DNA of 64,000 nucleotides from an uncultured Lachnospiraceae bacterium (GTDB lineage Bacteria; Bacillota; Clostridia; Lachnospirales; Lachnospiraceae), in the NCBI GenBank assembly GCA_910588285.1, contig CAJUQB010000006.1:18951-82950 (forward strand), in the 5' to 3' direction. Both the position numbers and the translations under genes were made by a program. Under the pieces are notes generated by a model. The model had not been told where the DNA came from and searched no databases. It saw only the letters and a list, made by a program, of their open reading frames with translations. Below, in pieces: positions 7,983-16,084 of this stretch (within the stretch, counting starts at the first letter, position 1; the number at the start of each line of letters is the position of its first letter).

Positions 7983-8927
7983 TTATACACTCTGGAACTT
8001 CAATTCACGGTATTTGCCATACTTCTCCTGAACCTCACCCATGTTCTGGAAGAAATGGATTCTTGTCTCAATAATCTCATCCAGATGCAGATCACGGCAC
8101 TTATCTACATTACGGTCACGGCAGAGGCCATTCTCAGCCAGGACAAACTTCACCTTGCCGTCCTCCTTCACAATGTCGCCGCCGGCGCCGCAGACAGCAC
8201 ATTCAAAGGGGAACTGAATGCCATCCCAGTGCTCCTCTCCGCGGAAAATCAGGCCGCCGTGGCAGTTGGGACAAAGGCCAAGATCCGGGTCGCCCAGCCA
8301 TCCCCGCTCTGCAACCGGTGTCTGAATTGCCTTGATGATATTCTCGCCCATCTTATGGCATCTCTCCAGATGATCCTCCCGCAGCAGAACATTTCCGGGA
8401 CGGCCCACACGTGTTACCATATACTGGTCAACGACCTGGATGGACTGGGTGAACATGGATGCAGCCATGGTCTCCAGTGTCAGTCCCTGCCAGTCATGAC
8501 AGGAGCCGCCAACAGCGATAAGGCCGGCCACACAGTGCTTATCCTCCTTGAGCGTACCGATCTTCAGCAAAAATGCCTGCTCATAGGCAAGGAATCTCTG
8601 GGCAAATCTGGTGTACATGGAGCTGGGCATCAGGTCATATGTAGGACATGCGATGATGACGCCGTCCATGGTCTGCATGGCAGAAATCAGCTTGTCAACA
8701 TCATCCTTTTCCTTCAGGACACAGCCCTTGTACTCTCCCTTGCCCTGGGCGACATCACCCATGCTCATGGTACAGCCCTCGCAGCCGGTACAGGGAAGAA
8801 TGTTGTAGTCAAACAGATTCACCAGCGTGCATTCTGCACCTGCCTCCTGACAGGCAAGCAGCGCTTCCTTCACGGCGATCTCGCTGTTACCATTGTGCCT
8901 TCCGGCAACAATACCCATAACCTTCAT
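7983..8927 (-). CDS. NAD(P)H-dependent FMN reductase / iron-sulfur flavoprotein-like oxidoreductase with C-terminal zinc-ribbon
   Basis: 314 aa. The N-terminal 200 residues are a flavodoxin-like fold: a phosphate-binding loop near GRHNGNSE, a cysteine cluster CTGCEGC (about 47-52) where iron-sulfur flavoproteins bind their cluster, CPTYDLMPSSMY for the isoalloxazine, and GGSCHDW. A short C-terminal ribbon has CPNC and CAVC pairs, likely binding zinc. The family reduces FMN or small aromatic and quinone substrates in the cytoplasm. It is divergent from a LysR gene, the usual sign that the regulator controls it. The ribosome site AGGAGG precedes the start. Confidence 0.8.
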   Translation of the reverse strand: MKVMGIVAGRHNGNSEIAVKEALLACQEAGAECTLVNLFDYNILPCTGCEGCTMSMGDVAQGKGEYKGCVLKEKDDVDKLISAMQTMDGVIIACPTYDLMPSSMYTRFAQRFLAYEQAFLLKIGTLKEDKHCVAGLIAVGGSCHDWQGLTLETMAASMFTQSIQVVDQYMVTRVGRPGNVLLREDHLERCHKMGENIIKAIQTPVAERGWLGDPDLGLCPNCHGGLIFRGEEHWDGIQFPFECAVCGAGGDIVKEDGKVKFVLAENGLCRDRNVDKCRDLHLDEIIETRIHFFQNMGEVQEKYGKYRELKFQSV

Positions 8928-9147
8928 TACAAATACCTCCTTTGACGTTACTCCTTATAATAACTTAAACCTAATAATGTATTTATAGGATACCATCAAA
9001 ATACCCGGGATTCAACGGATTTTTGGCAAAAAGTCCTCCCTTCCGTATGCAAATAAATTATATATATATGTTTTTAGGTAATGGAATTATGCTATTGTGG
9101 TTATGAGAGAAATTTGTTAAAATAAAGAAAAAGCAGGGAGAATATAT

Positions 9148-10098
9148 ATGACCTTTCAACAGATCAAATACTTTATCACCGTAGCAGAGTGCCTAAGCTT
9201 TACGGAGGCTGCAAAATGCCTCTTTATCACCCAGCCGGCTCTGAGCCGCCAGATCAGCGCAGTGGAGGAAGAATTGAACACTCAGCTTTTTGTGCGGAGC
9301 AAAAAAACTCTGAAGCTGACGCCGGGCGGGGTGCTGCTTTACAACAAGCTGCCTCATCTGCTGCAGGAATATAATGAGATTGTGGAGGAGGCCCGCAATG
9401 CCAATAATGGCTTTGAAGGGCTCCTGCGGCTGGGATTTCTGGATATTTATGATATTCAGGGCATTATCTCTCCGGTGGTATATGAATTTCAGAGAAAATA
9501 TCCCCAGATTCAGGTGAGCATGGAACGGGGCAGCCTGGGGCTGCTGCCTCATAAGCTGTATGAGAATGAGCTGGACATGATTCTCACCTATGGCTTTTCT
9601 TTGTACGACAAGCCGGATCTTTTGGTGGAAAATGTGGAGGAATTTCATTCCTGCATTATGATGCCAAAGAATCATCCCCTGGCAGAAAAGGAGGATCTGC
9701 GGCTGTCTGATCTAAAGGATGAGGTATTTGCCACTCTGCGGCCCCAGGAGAGCGAGGAAGGATATAATTATATCATTGCATTGATGCATCGGTACGGAAT
9801 ACACCCGCGGCTGCGTCTGGTGGACTGCAATGCCAGCGTGCTGCTCTGGGTAGAGACCGGAAGCTGTGTGGCCATTACCTCTGACCGTACCATCGAGCAG
9901 ACCAACGGCAGTGTGATCATACGGCCAATTCCGGATATTGGCGCCCATGATACGGCCTTGAGCTGGATGAAAAACAATTATAATCCGGCTATCTCCCTGT
10001 TCCTGGAGCTGTTCCATCAGATCAACGGACCGGAACGGTTTAGCGAGAAGTCCAAGGTGCGCTACACAGACCGGAGGGGCCAGCCAAAGGAGCTGTAA
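9148..10098 (+). CDS. LysR-family transcriptional regulator
   Basis: 316 aa. The N-terminal winged HTH is canonical (MTFQQIKYFITVAECLSFTEAAKCLFITQPALSRQI), followed by a linker helix and a type-2 periplasmic-binding-like effector domain (about 90-300). It is divergently transcribed from the flavin reductase with 220 bp between them, A+T-rich and containing the likely operators, so the reductase is its probable target. The effector cannot be read from sequence. AGGGAG precedes the ATG. Confidence 0.9.
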   Translation: MTFQQIKYFITVAECLSFTEAAKCLFITQPALSRQISAVEEELNTQLFVRSKKTLKLTPGGVLLYNKLPHLLQEYNEIVEEARNANNGFEGLLRLGFLDIYDIQGIISPVVYEFQRKYPQIQVSMERGSLGLLPHKLYENELDMILTYGFSLYDKPDLLVENVEEFHSCIMMPKNHPLAEKEDLRLSDLKDEVFATLRPQESEEGYNYIIALMHRYGIHPRLRLVDCNASVLLWVETGSCVAITSDRTIEQTNGSVIIRPIPDIGAHDTALSWMKNNYNPAISLFLELFHQINGPERFSEKSKVRYTDRRGQPKEL

Positions 10099-10107
10099 AA
10101 TAGTAGT

Positions 10108-10632
10108 CTACAGACCTCCGGCCAGGATCACGCTCATAACCGTTCCCGCAAGAGTCGCCAACAAAGCCCCGGCCAGGGTGTAGCGGCTCTTTTTTACATG
10201 AGCTGCCACAAAATACACACTCATGGTGTAAAAAATGGTTTCTGTGGAGCTCATCATAATGGAGGCCATGGAGCCCAGGAGAGAATCCGGGCCATGGGAT
10301 TTGTAGAGATCCAGGAGCAGTCCGGTGGCAGCTGAGGAGGAAAACATTTTTACAATGGAGAGAGGAACCAGCTCTGTGGGAAAATGAAGCAGGGCCATAG
10401 GGACCTTCAGCATATCCGAGAGAAAGTCAAGAAAGCCGGAGGCCCGCAGAACACCGACAGCTACCATCAGGCCGATTAATGTGGGCATGATGCCAACCAC
10501 CGTTTTCAGGCCGTCGGCCGCGCCCCTGATAAAATCATCGTAGATATTCTGTTTTTTGGACAGTCCCGCTGCTACAATGGAGAAGATCAGCAGCGGGATG
10601 ATGGCATTGGAGATAAAGAGGAGGAAGTTCAT
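10108..10632 (-). CDS. spmB: Spore maturation protein B
   Basis: 174 aa, four or five hydrophobic segments with the nucleoside-transporter-like gate fold typical of SpmB (GIMPTLIGLMVAVGVLRASG; SSSAATGLLLDLYKSHGPDSL; MMSSTETIFYTMSVYF). In Bacillus, SpmA and SpmB are needed for spore core dehydration and heat resistance. The partner gene spmA normally ends a few bases upstream; here it lies 2.2 kb away, separated by foreign-looking genes, so spmB has probably lost its original promoter. Its 3' end is 9 bp from the end of the convergent LysR gene. Confidence 0.92.
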   Translation of the reverse strand: MNFLLFISNAIIPLLIFSIVAAGLSKKQNIYDDFIRGAADGLKTVVGIMPTLIGLMVAVGVLRASGFLDFLSDMLKVPMALLHFPTELVPLSIVKMFSSSAATGLLLDLYKSHGPDSLLGSMASIMMSSTETIFYTMSVYFVAAHVKKSRYTLAGALLATLAGTVMSVILAGGL

Positions 10633-10775
10633 GGCAATGGAAGAATCTGGTTGTTTTATTCAGTATATGGCAGAAGAGGCGAAGATATGACTTCTTTCTA
10701 TTTCCACGCCCCGGGGATTGTGATAGAATGGAAACAAGGAAACTATAACAGATGAATTGCAGAAAAGAGGCGTTT

Positions 10776-11342
10776 ATGAAAATAGAGCAGAGAGCGAGAT
10801 GTTCATGGGCAACAACAGATTTATATAAGGAATACCATGATAAGGAGTGGGGAAAGCCGGTTCACAATGATGACAAGCTATTTGAAATGCTGATACTTGA
10901 AGGGATGCAGGCAGGGCTGTCGTGGCTGACAATATTAAATAAGAGAGAGGAATTCAGAAAAGCCTTTGACAGATTTGATTGCAGAAAGGTAGCTCTTTAT
11001 GATGAAACCAAAATTGAGGAATTGATGCATAATGAAAAAATTGTCCGCAATCGATTAAAAATCAATGCAGCAATAACCAATGCACAGCAATTCATAAAAA
11101 TACAGGAAGAATATGGCAGTTTTGACTCATATCTATGGTCTTATGTGGATAATGAGCCTATACAGAATCATTTCAATTCAGAAGACGAATTGCCTGCAAA
11201 AACGCCGCTTTCGGACAAAATCAGTAAAGATTTGAAAAAACGCGGTTTTAAGTTTGTGGGCAGTACGATCATATATGCCTATATGCAGTCAGTAGGACTT
11301 GTGAATGACCATGTGAAAACATGTTATTTATATAGGTCTTGA
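10776..11342 (+). CDS. tag: DNA-3-methyladenine glycosylase I
   Basis: Base-excision-repair enzyme that removes 3-methyladenine from DNA. 188 aa from the ATG at 10776 (AGAGG six bases upstream; the ATG at 10752 is less well spaced). Family signatures are present end to end: RCSWATTDLYKEYHDKEWG, FEMLILEGMQAGLSWLTIL, RGFKFVGSTIIYAYMQSVG and LVNDHVKTC. The zinc ligands (Cys near the N-terminus, His in YHD, His and Cys in DHVKTC) are all kept. It is A+T-rich compared with neighbours and lies in the opposite direction inside the split spmA-spmB operon, which points to acquisition by transfer. Confidence 0.93.
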   Translation: MKIEQRARCSWATTDLYKEYHDKEWGKPVHNDDKLFEMLILEGMQAGLSWLTILNKREEFRKAFDRFDCRKVALYDETKIEELMHNEKIVRNRLKINAAITNAQQFIKIQEEYGSFDSYLWSYVDNEPIQNHFNSEDELPAKTPLSDKISKDLKKRGFKFVGSTIIYAYMQSVGLVNDHVKTCYLYRS

Positions 11343-11350
11343 AAAGACCT

Positions 11351-11400
11351 GGCCCCACAATTGACCGGGGATTTACACAACCGTATTGGTTCCAATACGG
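11351..11400 (-). pseudogene. 50-bp relic of a second spmA gene, now partly a perfect palindrome
   Basis: Read on the minus strand this translates to PYWNQYGCVNPRSIVGP, against AYRNQYGSVNPSAIVGP in the intact spmA at 12957-13006: 13 of 17 residues and about 80% of bases agree. Its right half belongs to a perfect inverted repeat (arms 11375-11389 and 11392-11406, 15 bp, 2-nt spacer). It marks a junction of the block inserted between spmA and spmB. Confidence 0.75.
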
Positions 11401-11423
11401 TTGTGTCATGTTAAGACGAAAAA

Positions 11424-12116
11424 TCAATTCATAATTTTCATAATTACCTTAATACATTCATTGCAATTCTTATTTTTATCAACATTATAAATATGACACA
11501 CAATCTTTTTTCCCTGCTTTAATAATTCAGTTACCCCTTTACTATAATATCGTGGAATATAGCCCAAAGTCCTTCCACAACTATCCAAAAACTGAACTGC
11601 ATTCGGATCATAGCTGTTGTCGGGTTCTGTTCGTAAAAAAACCTCATCTCCACGAGTAGCTTCTATGGCTTGTGCGCAATCCTTTCCATTGCATTCCAAG
11701 TAATGACGGACACCAGCCATGTAGAAAATTCTGGTTACATCCGTATCCAAGCTTAATATTGGATCAATAAACTCAAGATTGTCAATTGGAAGCCGTGCGC
11801 CACTTCTCTTCAATAGCATATAATCATCATATTTCTCCAGACCATATTTCTCCAAAATTGTTTGAATGTTTTTTCTCCTTTTGTCTGGTAATCGGCTCGT
11901 AAAAATCGTAAAAAGCCTGTCGTCTTTATATACTTTATTCAGATCTGGAAAACAAAGCAGAGGTTTAAAACCATCAGCTATAGCAGAGTGTACTTCCTCG
12001 CCATACTGGAATTCGTATTGACCATTCTTTGTCAATTGACCAATGATATATTGTTTCCTGGTCTGTTCAGATTTCCAAATTAAGTAAAGGTAGTCTTTCC
12101 CATCTTTAACTGACAT
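11424..12116 (-). CDS. HipA N-terminal-like / HIRAN-domain protein
   Basis: 230 aa from the ATG at 12116, six bases after AAGGAGG. Residues about 10-110 resemble the N-subdomain of HipA kinases (YIIGQLTKNGQYEFQYG ... KPLLCFPD ... LFTIFTSRLPDKRR). Residues about 135-225 are a HIRAN domain (FYMAGVRHY, then LRTEPDNSYDPNAVQFLD, then LGYIPRYYSKGVTELL), a module that in other proteins binds DNA ends or stalled forks. Its start lies one base after the stop of the broken HipA-like kinase gene, so the pair was translationally coupled. With the kinase deleted, this gene is an orphan that may decay or act alone. The function is inference from domains. Confidence 0.7.
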   Translation of the reverse strand: MSVKDGKDYLYLIWKSEQTRKQYIIGQLTKNGQYEFQYGEEVHSAIADGFKPLLCFPDLNKVYKDDRLFTIFTSRLPDKRRKNIQTILEKYGLEKYDDYMLLKRSGARLPIDNLEFIDPILSLDTDVTRIFYMAGVRHYLECNGKDCAQAIEATRGDEVFLRTEPDNSYDPNAVQFLDSCGRTLGYIPRYYSKGVTELLKQGKKIVCHIYNVDKNKNCNECIKVIMKIMN

Positions 12117-12117
12117 A

Positions 12118-12721
12118 TTATTCCTCCTTTTCTCCATAGACTTTCCTTAACAACTGAACCTTTGATAAAATATATTTACCTATCAGATTCTTTCGTTGTT
12201 GGGTAAATTCCTCTTTATATTTATCTAATATAGCATAAACAGCAGTTTCTGTCACAAGTGATTCAATCTTTTGTATTCCCAATCAAAAAATCAAAAACCA
12301 GAATAGGAAGGAAATCGTTAAAAAGATCCAATGGCTCCAAGGCTGTTTTTATCATTTCCAGTGAATACCTTTTTCCTGTTTCCACATCTATCAATAACTC
12401 TGCATCAAAATTATGATACATTAAGGTAATACAATAGATTCCTTCAATCAATGTCATTCCTTCATGATCAATAATATTGTAGCTCATAGATCCTTCTCTG
12501 CCTTGATAAGATCCAATTTCAAATCTTGCACATGGAAGACCTATTAAATCTGCCAGATCATGAGCGATACATTCCGAAACATGATCTGTTGTTTCTATAT
12601 CTTTTTTGAACTTAAACAATCCAATCTGTCCTGTATCCGGATTCATCAGCCATAGTTTTTCACTTCGTCCACTACCTTCCGAGGCACCCTCATATTCCAT
12701 CCAAAAAGAAAAATCCTTCAT
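12118..12721 (-). pseudogene. HipA-like kinase gene with internal deletion of the catalytic core
   Basis: The open part (12721-12263, 152 aa) is the N-lobe of a HipA-type Ser/Thr kinase (KLWLMNPDTGQIGLFKFKKD, SECIAHDLADLIGLPCARFE) and stops just after FDFLIGNTKD, exactly where intact kinases read IGNTDRHxxN. The C-terminal tail survives in another frame: IESLVTETAVYAILDKYKEE and onwards to a TAA at 12118. The catalytic loop, the DFG-like metal site and the C-lobe between them are gone, so a deletion fused the two parts out of frame. GGAGG precedes the start. Activity is very unlikely. Confidence 0.75.
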
Positions 12722-12877
12722 CTATTTTCCTCCGGCCTTTCATAAACGTATCTAATCAAGTTCATTTCTATGATTAATATCATACTTTAAACCAAATACT
12801 TTTTCTAGTATATTTTTAAGCTTTTTATGAAAAAAGATCCCTGTTACTGTGAGGTCAGGGGGAAACAATAATGATCG

Positions 12878-13516
12878 TTACCCTTTCCGCCTCCACTCCA
12901 TCACCTTACAAAATACCACCGCCGCCAAGGTGCTCACAAAGGTCGCCAAAATCCCCGGCCCCACAATTGCCGAGGGATTCACACTGCCGTACTGGTTCCG
13001 ATATGCAATGATATTCACTGGGATTAATTGCAAAGAGGATATATTTATAATAAGAAAGGTACACATCTCATTGCTTGCCACTCCCTTTGGCACGGAAGGC
13101 CATAAGCTTTTGCCGTCTGTGTTTCCAGCCCCGCCATTTCTTCTGTCCTCCTCCAGCGCTCCAAGCTCCTCCATGGCCTTTAAGCCTGCCGGCGTCGCCG
13201 CCCACCCGAGCCCCAGCACATTGGCAATCATATTCGTGGAAATATACTCCAGGGCAGGATGGCCTGCAGGAATTCTTGGAAACAGGAATTTCAGCAGGGG
13301 CTTCATTTTACGGGCAGCAGAGGTAATGATGCCAGCATTTTCCGCAATACGCATCAGCCCTACCCAAAAGGACATGATGCCAAGCATGGTAATGCACAGG
13401 GCTACAGCCTCCTTGGCAGAATTCAGGGCAGCGTCTGTCAATGCAGGAAGATTTCCGGTGATGGAGCCATAGATAATACCAATCAGGAGCATAAAGCCCC
13501 ACAGATAATTTAGCAT
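12878..13516 (-). CDS. spmA: Spore maturation protein A
   Basis: 212 aa membrane protein with the gate-domain pattern of SpmA: MLNYLWGFMLLIGIIYG, LGIMSFWVGLMRIAENAG, ISTNMIANVLGLGWAATPAGLKAM and the C-terminal INVIAYR-like stretch followed by VGPGILATFVSTL. In Bacillus it acts with SpmB in dehydration of the spore core. GAGGT precedes the start. The gene is intact but its operon partner spmB is displaced by 2.2 kb. Confidence 0.93.
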   Translation of the reverse strand: MLNYLWGFMLLIGIIYGSITGNLPALTDAALNSAKEAVALCITMLGIMSFWVGLMRIAENAGIITSAARKMKPLLKFLFPRIPAGHPALEYISTNMIANVLGLGWAATPAGLKAMEELGALEEDRRNGGAGNTDGKSLWPSVPKGVASNEMCTFLIINISSLQLIPVNIIAYRNQYGSVNPSAIVGPGILATFVSTLAAVVFCKVMEWRRKG

Positions 13517-13658
13517 AAGAATACCTCAAAGGTGATTTTCATATTTATTACTGTATTATATGCAGCTCAAATACAGGATATGGTAGAAATAGTTTAGACT
13601 TTTTTTATAGGAAAAAGGGAAAAACTATGTTAAAATGGTACGCAGGAAGGTGACAGAC

Positions 13659-14132
13659 ATGGAAGAAAAGAGAAAAGAACAAGAGATCGGATATCATACC
13701 ATTAACGAAGTGCTGGTAAGGCTTTTTCACGATATTATGGATATTGAGCAAAAGGCCATCATTACAGAGGAATTTCAGGATATTACCAACAATGATATGC
13801 ATGTGATTGAAGCCATTGGCATGGATCAGCCCCGGAATATGTCGGCAGTGGCTAAGACCTTGTCCGTAACGGTGGGAACCCTGACCATTGCTGTCAATAA
13901 TTTGGTGAAAAAGGGATATGTAGACCGCCGCCGCAGCGAGTTTGACCGTCGGGTGGTGTTGATTTCACTGTCCAAAAAAGGGGAGAAGGCCTATGCCCAC
14001 CATAAGAGGTTTCACCAGGAGATGGTACAGGCAATCTTGGAAGGCATGGATGAGAGTCAGACGGAAACACTGGTTCATGCCCTGAAGAATTTGCTGGAAT
14101 TTTTTTATTCCCGCGGGCAGCGAGTCAAGTGA
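13659..14132 (+). CDS. MarR-family transcriptional regulator (FabT-like)
   Basis: 157 aa from the ATG at 13659 (AGGAAGGTG upstream; the ATG at 13635 has no site). The winged HTH is standard: MSAVAKTLSVTVGTLTIAVNNLVKKGYVDR, then RRSEFDRRVVLISLSKKG. The N-terminal helix (YHTINEVLVRLFHDIMDIE) and the ITNNDMHVIEAIG segment resemble the FabT-type regulators that control fatty-acid synthesis in Firmicutes. No fatty-acid genes are adjacent here, so the target is open. The last codons and stop lie within repeat family B. Confidence 0.88.
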   Translation: MEEKRKEQEIGYHTINEVLVRLFHDIMDIEQKAIITEEFQDITNNDMHVIEAIGMDQPRNMSAVAKTLSVTVGTLTIAVNNLVKKGYVDRRRSEFDRRVVLISLSKKGEKAYAHHKRFHQEMVQAILEGMDESQTETLVHALKNLLEFFYSRGQRVK

Positions 14133-14207
14133 CGGCCTGCAGTCATTAGGCGGCCGTAGCGGGCCAAGTGACGGCCTGCAGTCATTAGGCGGCTGCCGCC
14201 AGGGTCA
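14111..14207 (+). repeat. Dispersed repeat, family B, copy 2, with an internal 39-bp duplication
   Basis: Matches the minus strand of 941-1000 except that a unit is duplicated: 29-bp identical copies at 14126-14154 and 14165-14193 (period 39) both read CAAGTGACGGCCTGCAGTCA then TTAGGCGGC. The element overlaps the MarR stop codon (TGA 14130-14132). Confidence 0.75.
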
Positions 14208-14296
14208 ATACCCGCCTCTTAGGGCGCTTTCGGCAATCAGGCCGGCATAATCCGTCCATCCATCACATATATTAGACAAAAACAGGAATATAAGCC

Positions 14297-16054
14297 ATGA
14301 AGAAAATTATACAATATCTGGCTGTCTGTCTTTGTCTTTTTTTATGTCTGGGAGCCATATATTCCGGGCAGGCAGGCGGCCTGCTGTCCGTCCTTGGCGT
14401 ACAAACAGGGAAAGGGGATCAGCAGGCCTTTGTCGAATATCTGGATCAGCTGTTTCGGGAGGAAATTACTGCCAACACCATCAATCTTCACTACACGCTG
14501 AAGAACCCCAAGCAATACGGGATCAAAGAATATCCAATTTCCCTGGGACAGATCAGCCAGGAAAACAGCATTGCCGCTGTGGCCATACTGGAAAATATGC
14601 AGGCAGCCCTGGCAGAATTTGACCCGGATCAGATGGATGAGGAATATGCCATGATCCATGATATGCTGAAGGATGAGATTCAGACAGAGATCAGCGCAGC
14701 CCAGCTGTACCTGTATCAGGAGCCGCTGCGCCCCTCCACAGGAGTGGCAGGAGAGCTTCCGGTGCTTTTGGCAGAATATACCTTTTATGGAGAACGGGAT
14801 ATCCAGGATTATCTGGCCCTCTTGAGGCAGCTGCCGGACTATTATGCCCAGGTCCTGGAGCTGGAACAGAAAAAGGCGGATGCAGGCTTATTTATGCCGG
14901 AATATGCGGCCAGGGAGATTATTGACCAATGTGAAAATTTTGTCAAGGACAAGGAGAACAATTATCTGCTGGACACCTTCGTGGACAAGGTACAAAGCCT
15001 GGAGGTGGACCGGGAAGCATACATACAGCAAAATGAAGCAGCTGTGACAGAGGCAGTAATTCCGGCCTATGAGCTGTTGATTGCCGGGATGAAGGAGATC
15101 TTAAAGGGCCTGGAGGGGCAGGAGTGGAACCAGCAGGGGCTGTACCATCTGCCGCAGGGCCGGGAGTACTATGAATATCTGGTCAAATCCTATACAGGAT
15201 CCGGCATGACGGTGGAGGAGATGCAGCAGGCTGCAAAAGTGCGCCGGGCATATGATATGTCGGAGGCTGCAAAGCTCATCCGGGAAGACCCCAAGCTTTT
15301 GACAGTCAGCACCTCCTACAGCTTTGCCCTGCAGGATCCGGTGGCAATCCTGGAGCAGCTTCAGGAAAAAATGTCTGCCGATTTCCCGGCGCCCCCGGAT
15401 ACCAGCTATTCCATAAAATATGTACATCCCTCCCTGGAGGCCCACCTGGCGCCTGCCTTTTACCTGGCAGTGCCCATTGACGACATCAGCCAGAATGCCA
15501 TCTACATCAACGGTTCCAGCAATTACCAGAAGATGAAGCTGTATACCACCCTGGCCCATGAGGGCTTTCCGGGACATTTGTATCAGAATATTATGGAGCG
15601 GAGCCAGGATTTTTTGCCTATCCGCAGTCTCTTGGGGACCAGCGGCTATTCTGAGGGCTGGGCTACCTATGTGGAAATGATTTCCTACGGCTATGCAGAG
15701 CTGCAGCCAGGCTTAGGAAAGCTGTTGATGCATGACCAGTCAGCTCTTTTAAGCCTTTATGCCACCGCTGATCTGGGGATTCATGGAGAGGGCTGGTCTC
15801 TGGAGGATATGATGGCCTTTTTTGGGGAATACCAGATCACCGACCAGCAGGTCCTCCGTGATATTTATCAGCTGATTGTGGAAGAGCCGGCCCATTACCT
15901 GAAATATTACATCGGATATCTGGAATTTTTAAGCCTGAAGGAGGAGACCCAGAAGAAATGGGGAGAGGAGTACAGCGATTATCGCTTCCATGAAGCTCTG
16001 ATGGAGCTGGGACCGGCACAGTTTGAGATACTGAGGAAGTATTTTCCGGATTAG
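14297..16054 (+). CDS. Secreted DUF885-family zinc metallopeptidase-like protein
   Basis: 585 aa with a signal sequence (KKIIQYLAVCLCLFLCLGAI; a Cys-Leu-Gly stretch is present but no clean lipobox). The DUF885 hallmark is clear: HEGFPGHLYQ (an HExxxH zinc site, about residue 419) followed by EGWATYVEMI about 30 residues later, which supplies further ligands. The first half is helical and binds substrate in homologues. The family is thought to be peptidases, but substrate is not established. It is full length for the family. It is convergent with rsmI, with no obvious terminator between. Confidence 0.85.
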   Translation: MKKIIQYLAVCLCLFLCLGAIYSGQAGGLLSVLGVQTGKGDQQAFVEYLDQLFREEITANTINLHYTLKNPKQYGIKEYPISLGQISQENSIAAVAILENMQAALAEFDPDQMDEEYAMIHDMLKDEIQTEISAAQLYLYQEPLRPSTGVAGELPVLLAEYTFYGERDIQDYLALLRQLPDYYAQVLELEQKKADAGLFMPEYAAREIIDQCENFVKDKENNYLLDTFVDKVQSLEVDREAYIQQNEAAVTEAVIPAYELLIAGMKEILKGLEGQEWNQQGLYHLPQGREYYEYLVKSYTGSGMTVEEMQQAAKVRRAYDMSEAAKLIREDPKLLTVSTSYSFALQDPVAILEQLQEKMSADFPAPPDTSYSIKYVHPSLEAHLAPAFYLAVPIDDISQNAIYINGSSNYQKMKLYTTLAHEGFPGHLYQNIMERSQDFLPIRSLLGTSGYSEGWATYVEMISYGYAELQPGLGKLLMHDQSALLSLYATADLGIHGEGWSLEDMMAFFGEYQITDQQVLRDIYQLIVEEPAHYLKYYIGYLEFLSLKEETQKKWGEEYSDYRFHEALMELGPAQFEILRKYFPD

Positions 16055-16084
16055 GAAGAAGCAGAAGTCTATTTAACAGGTAAA

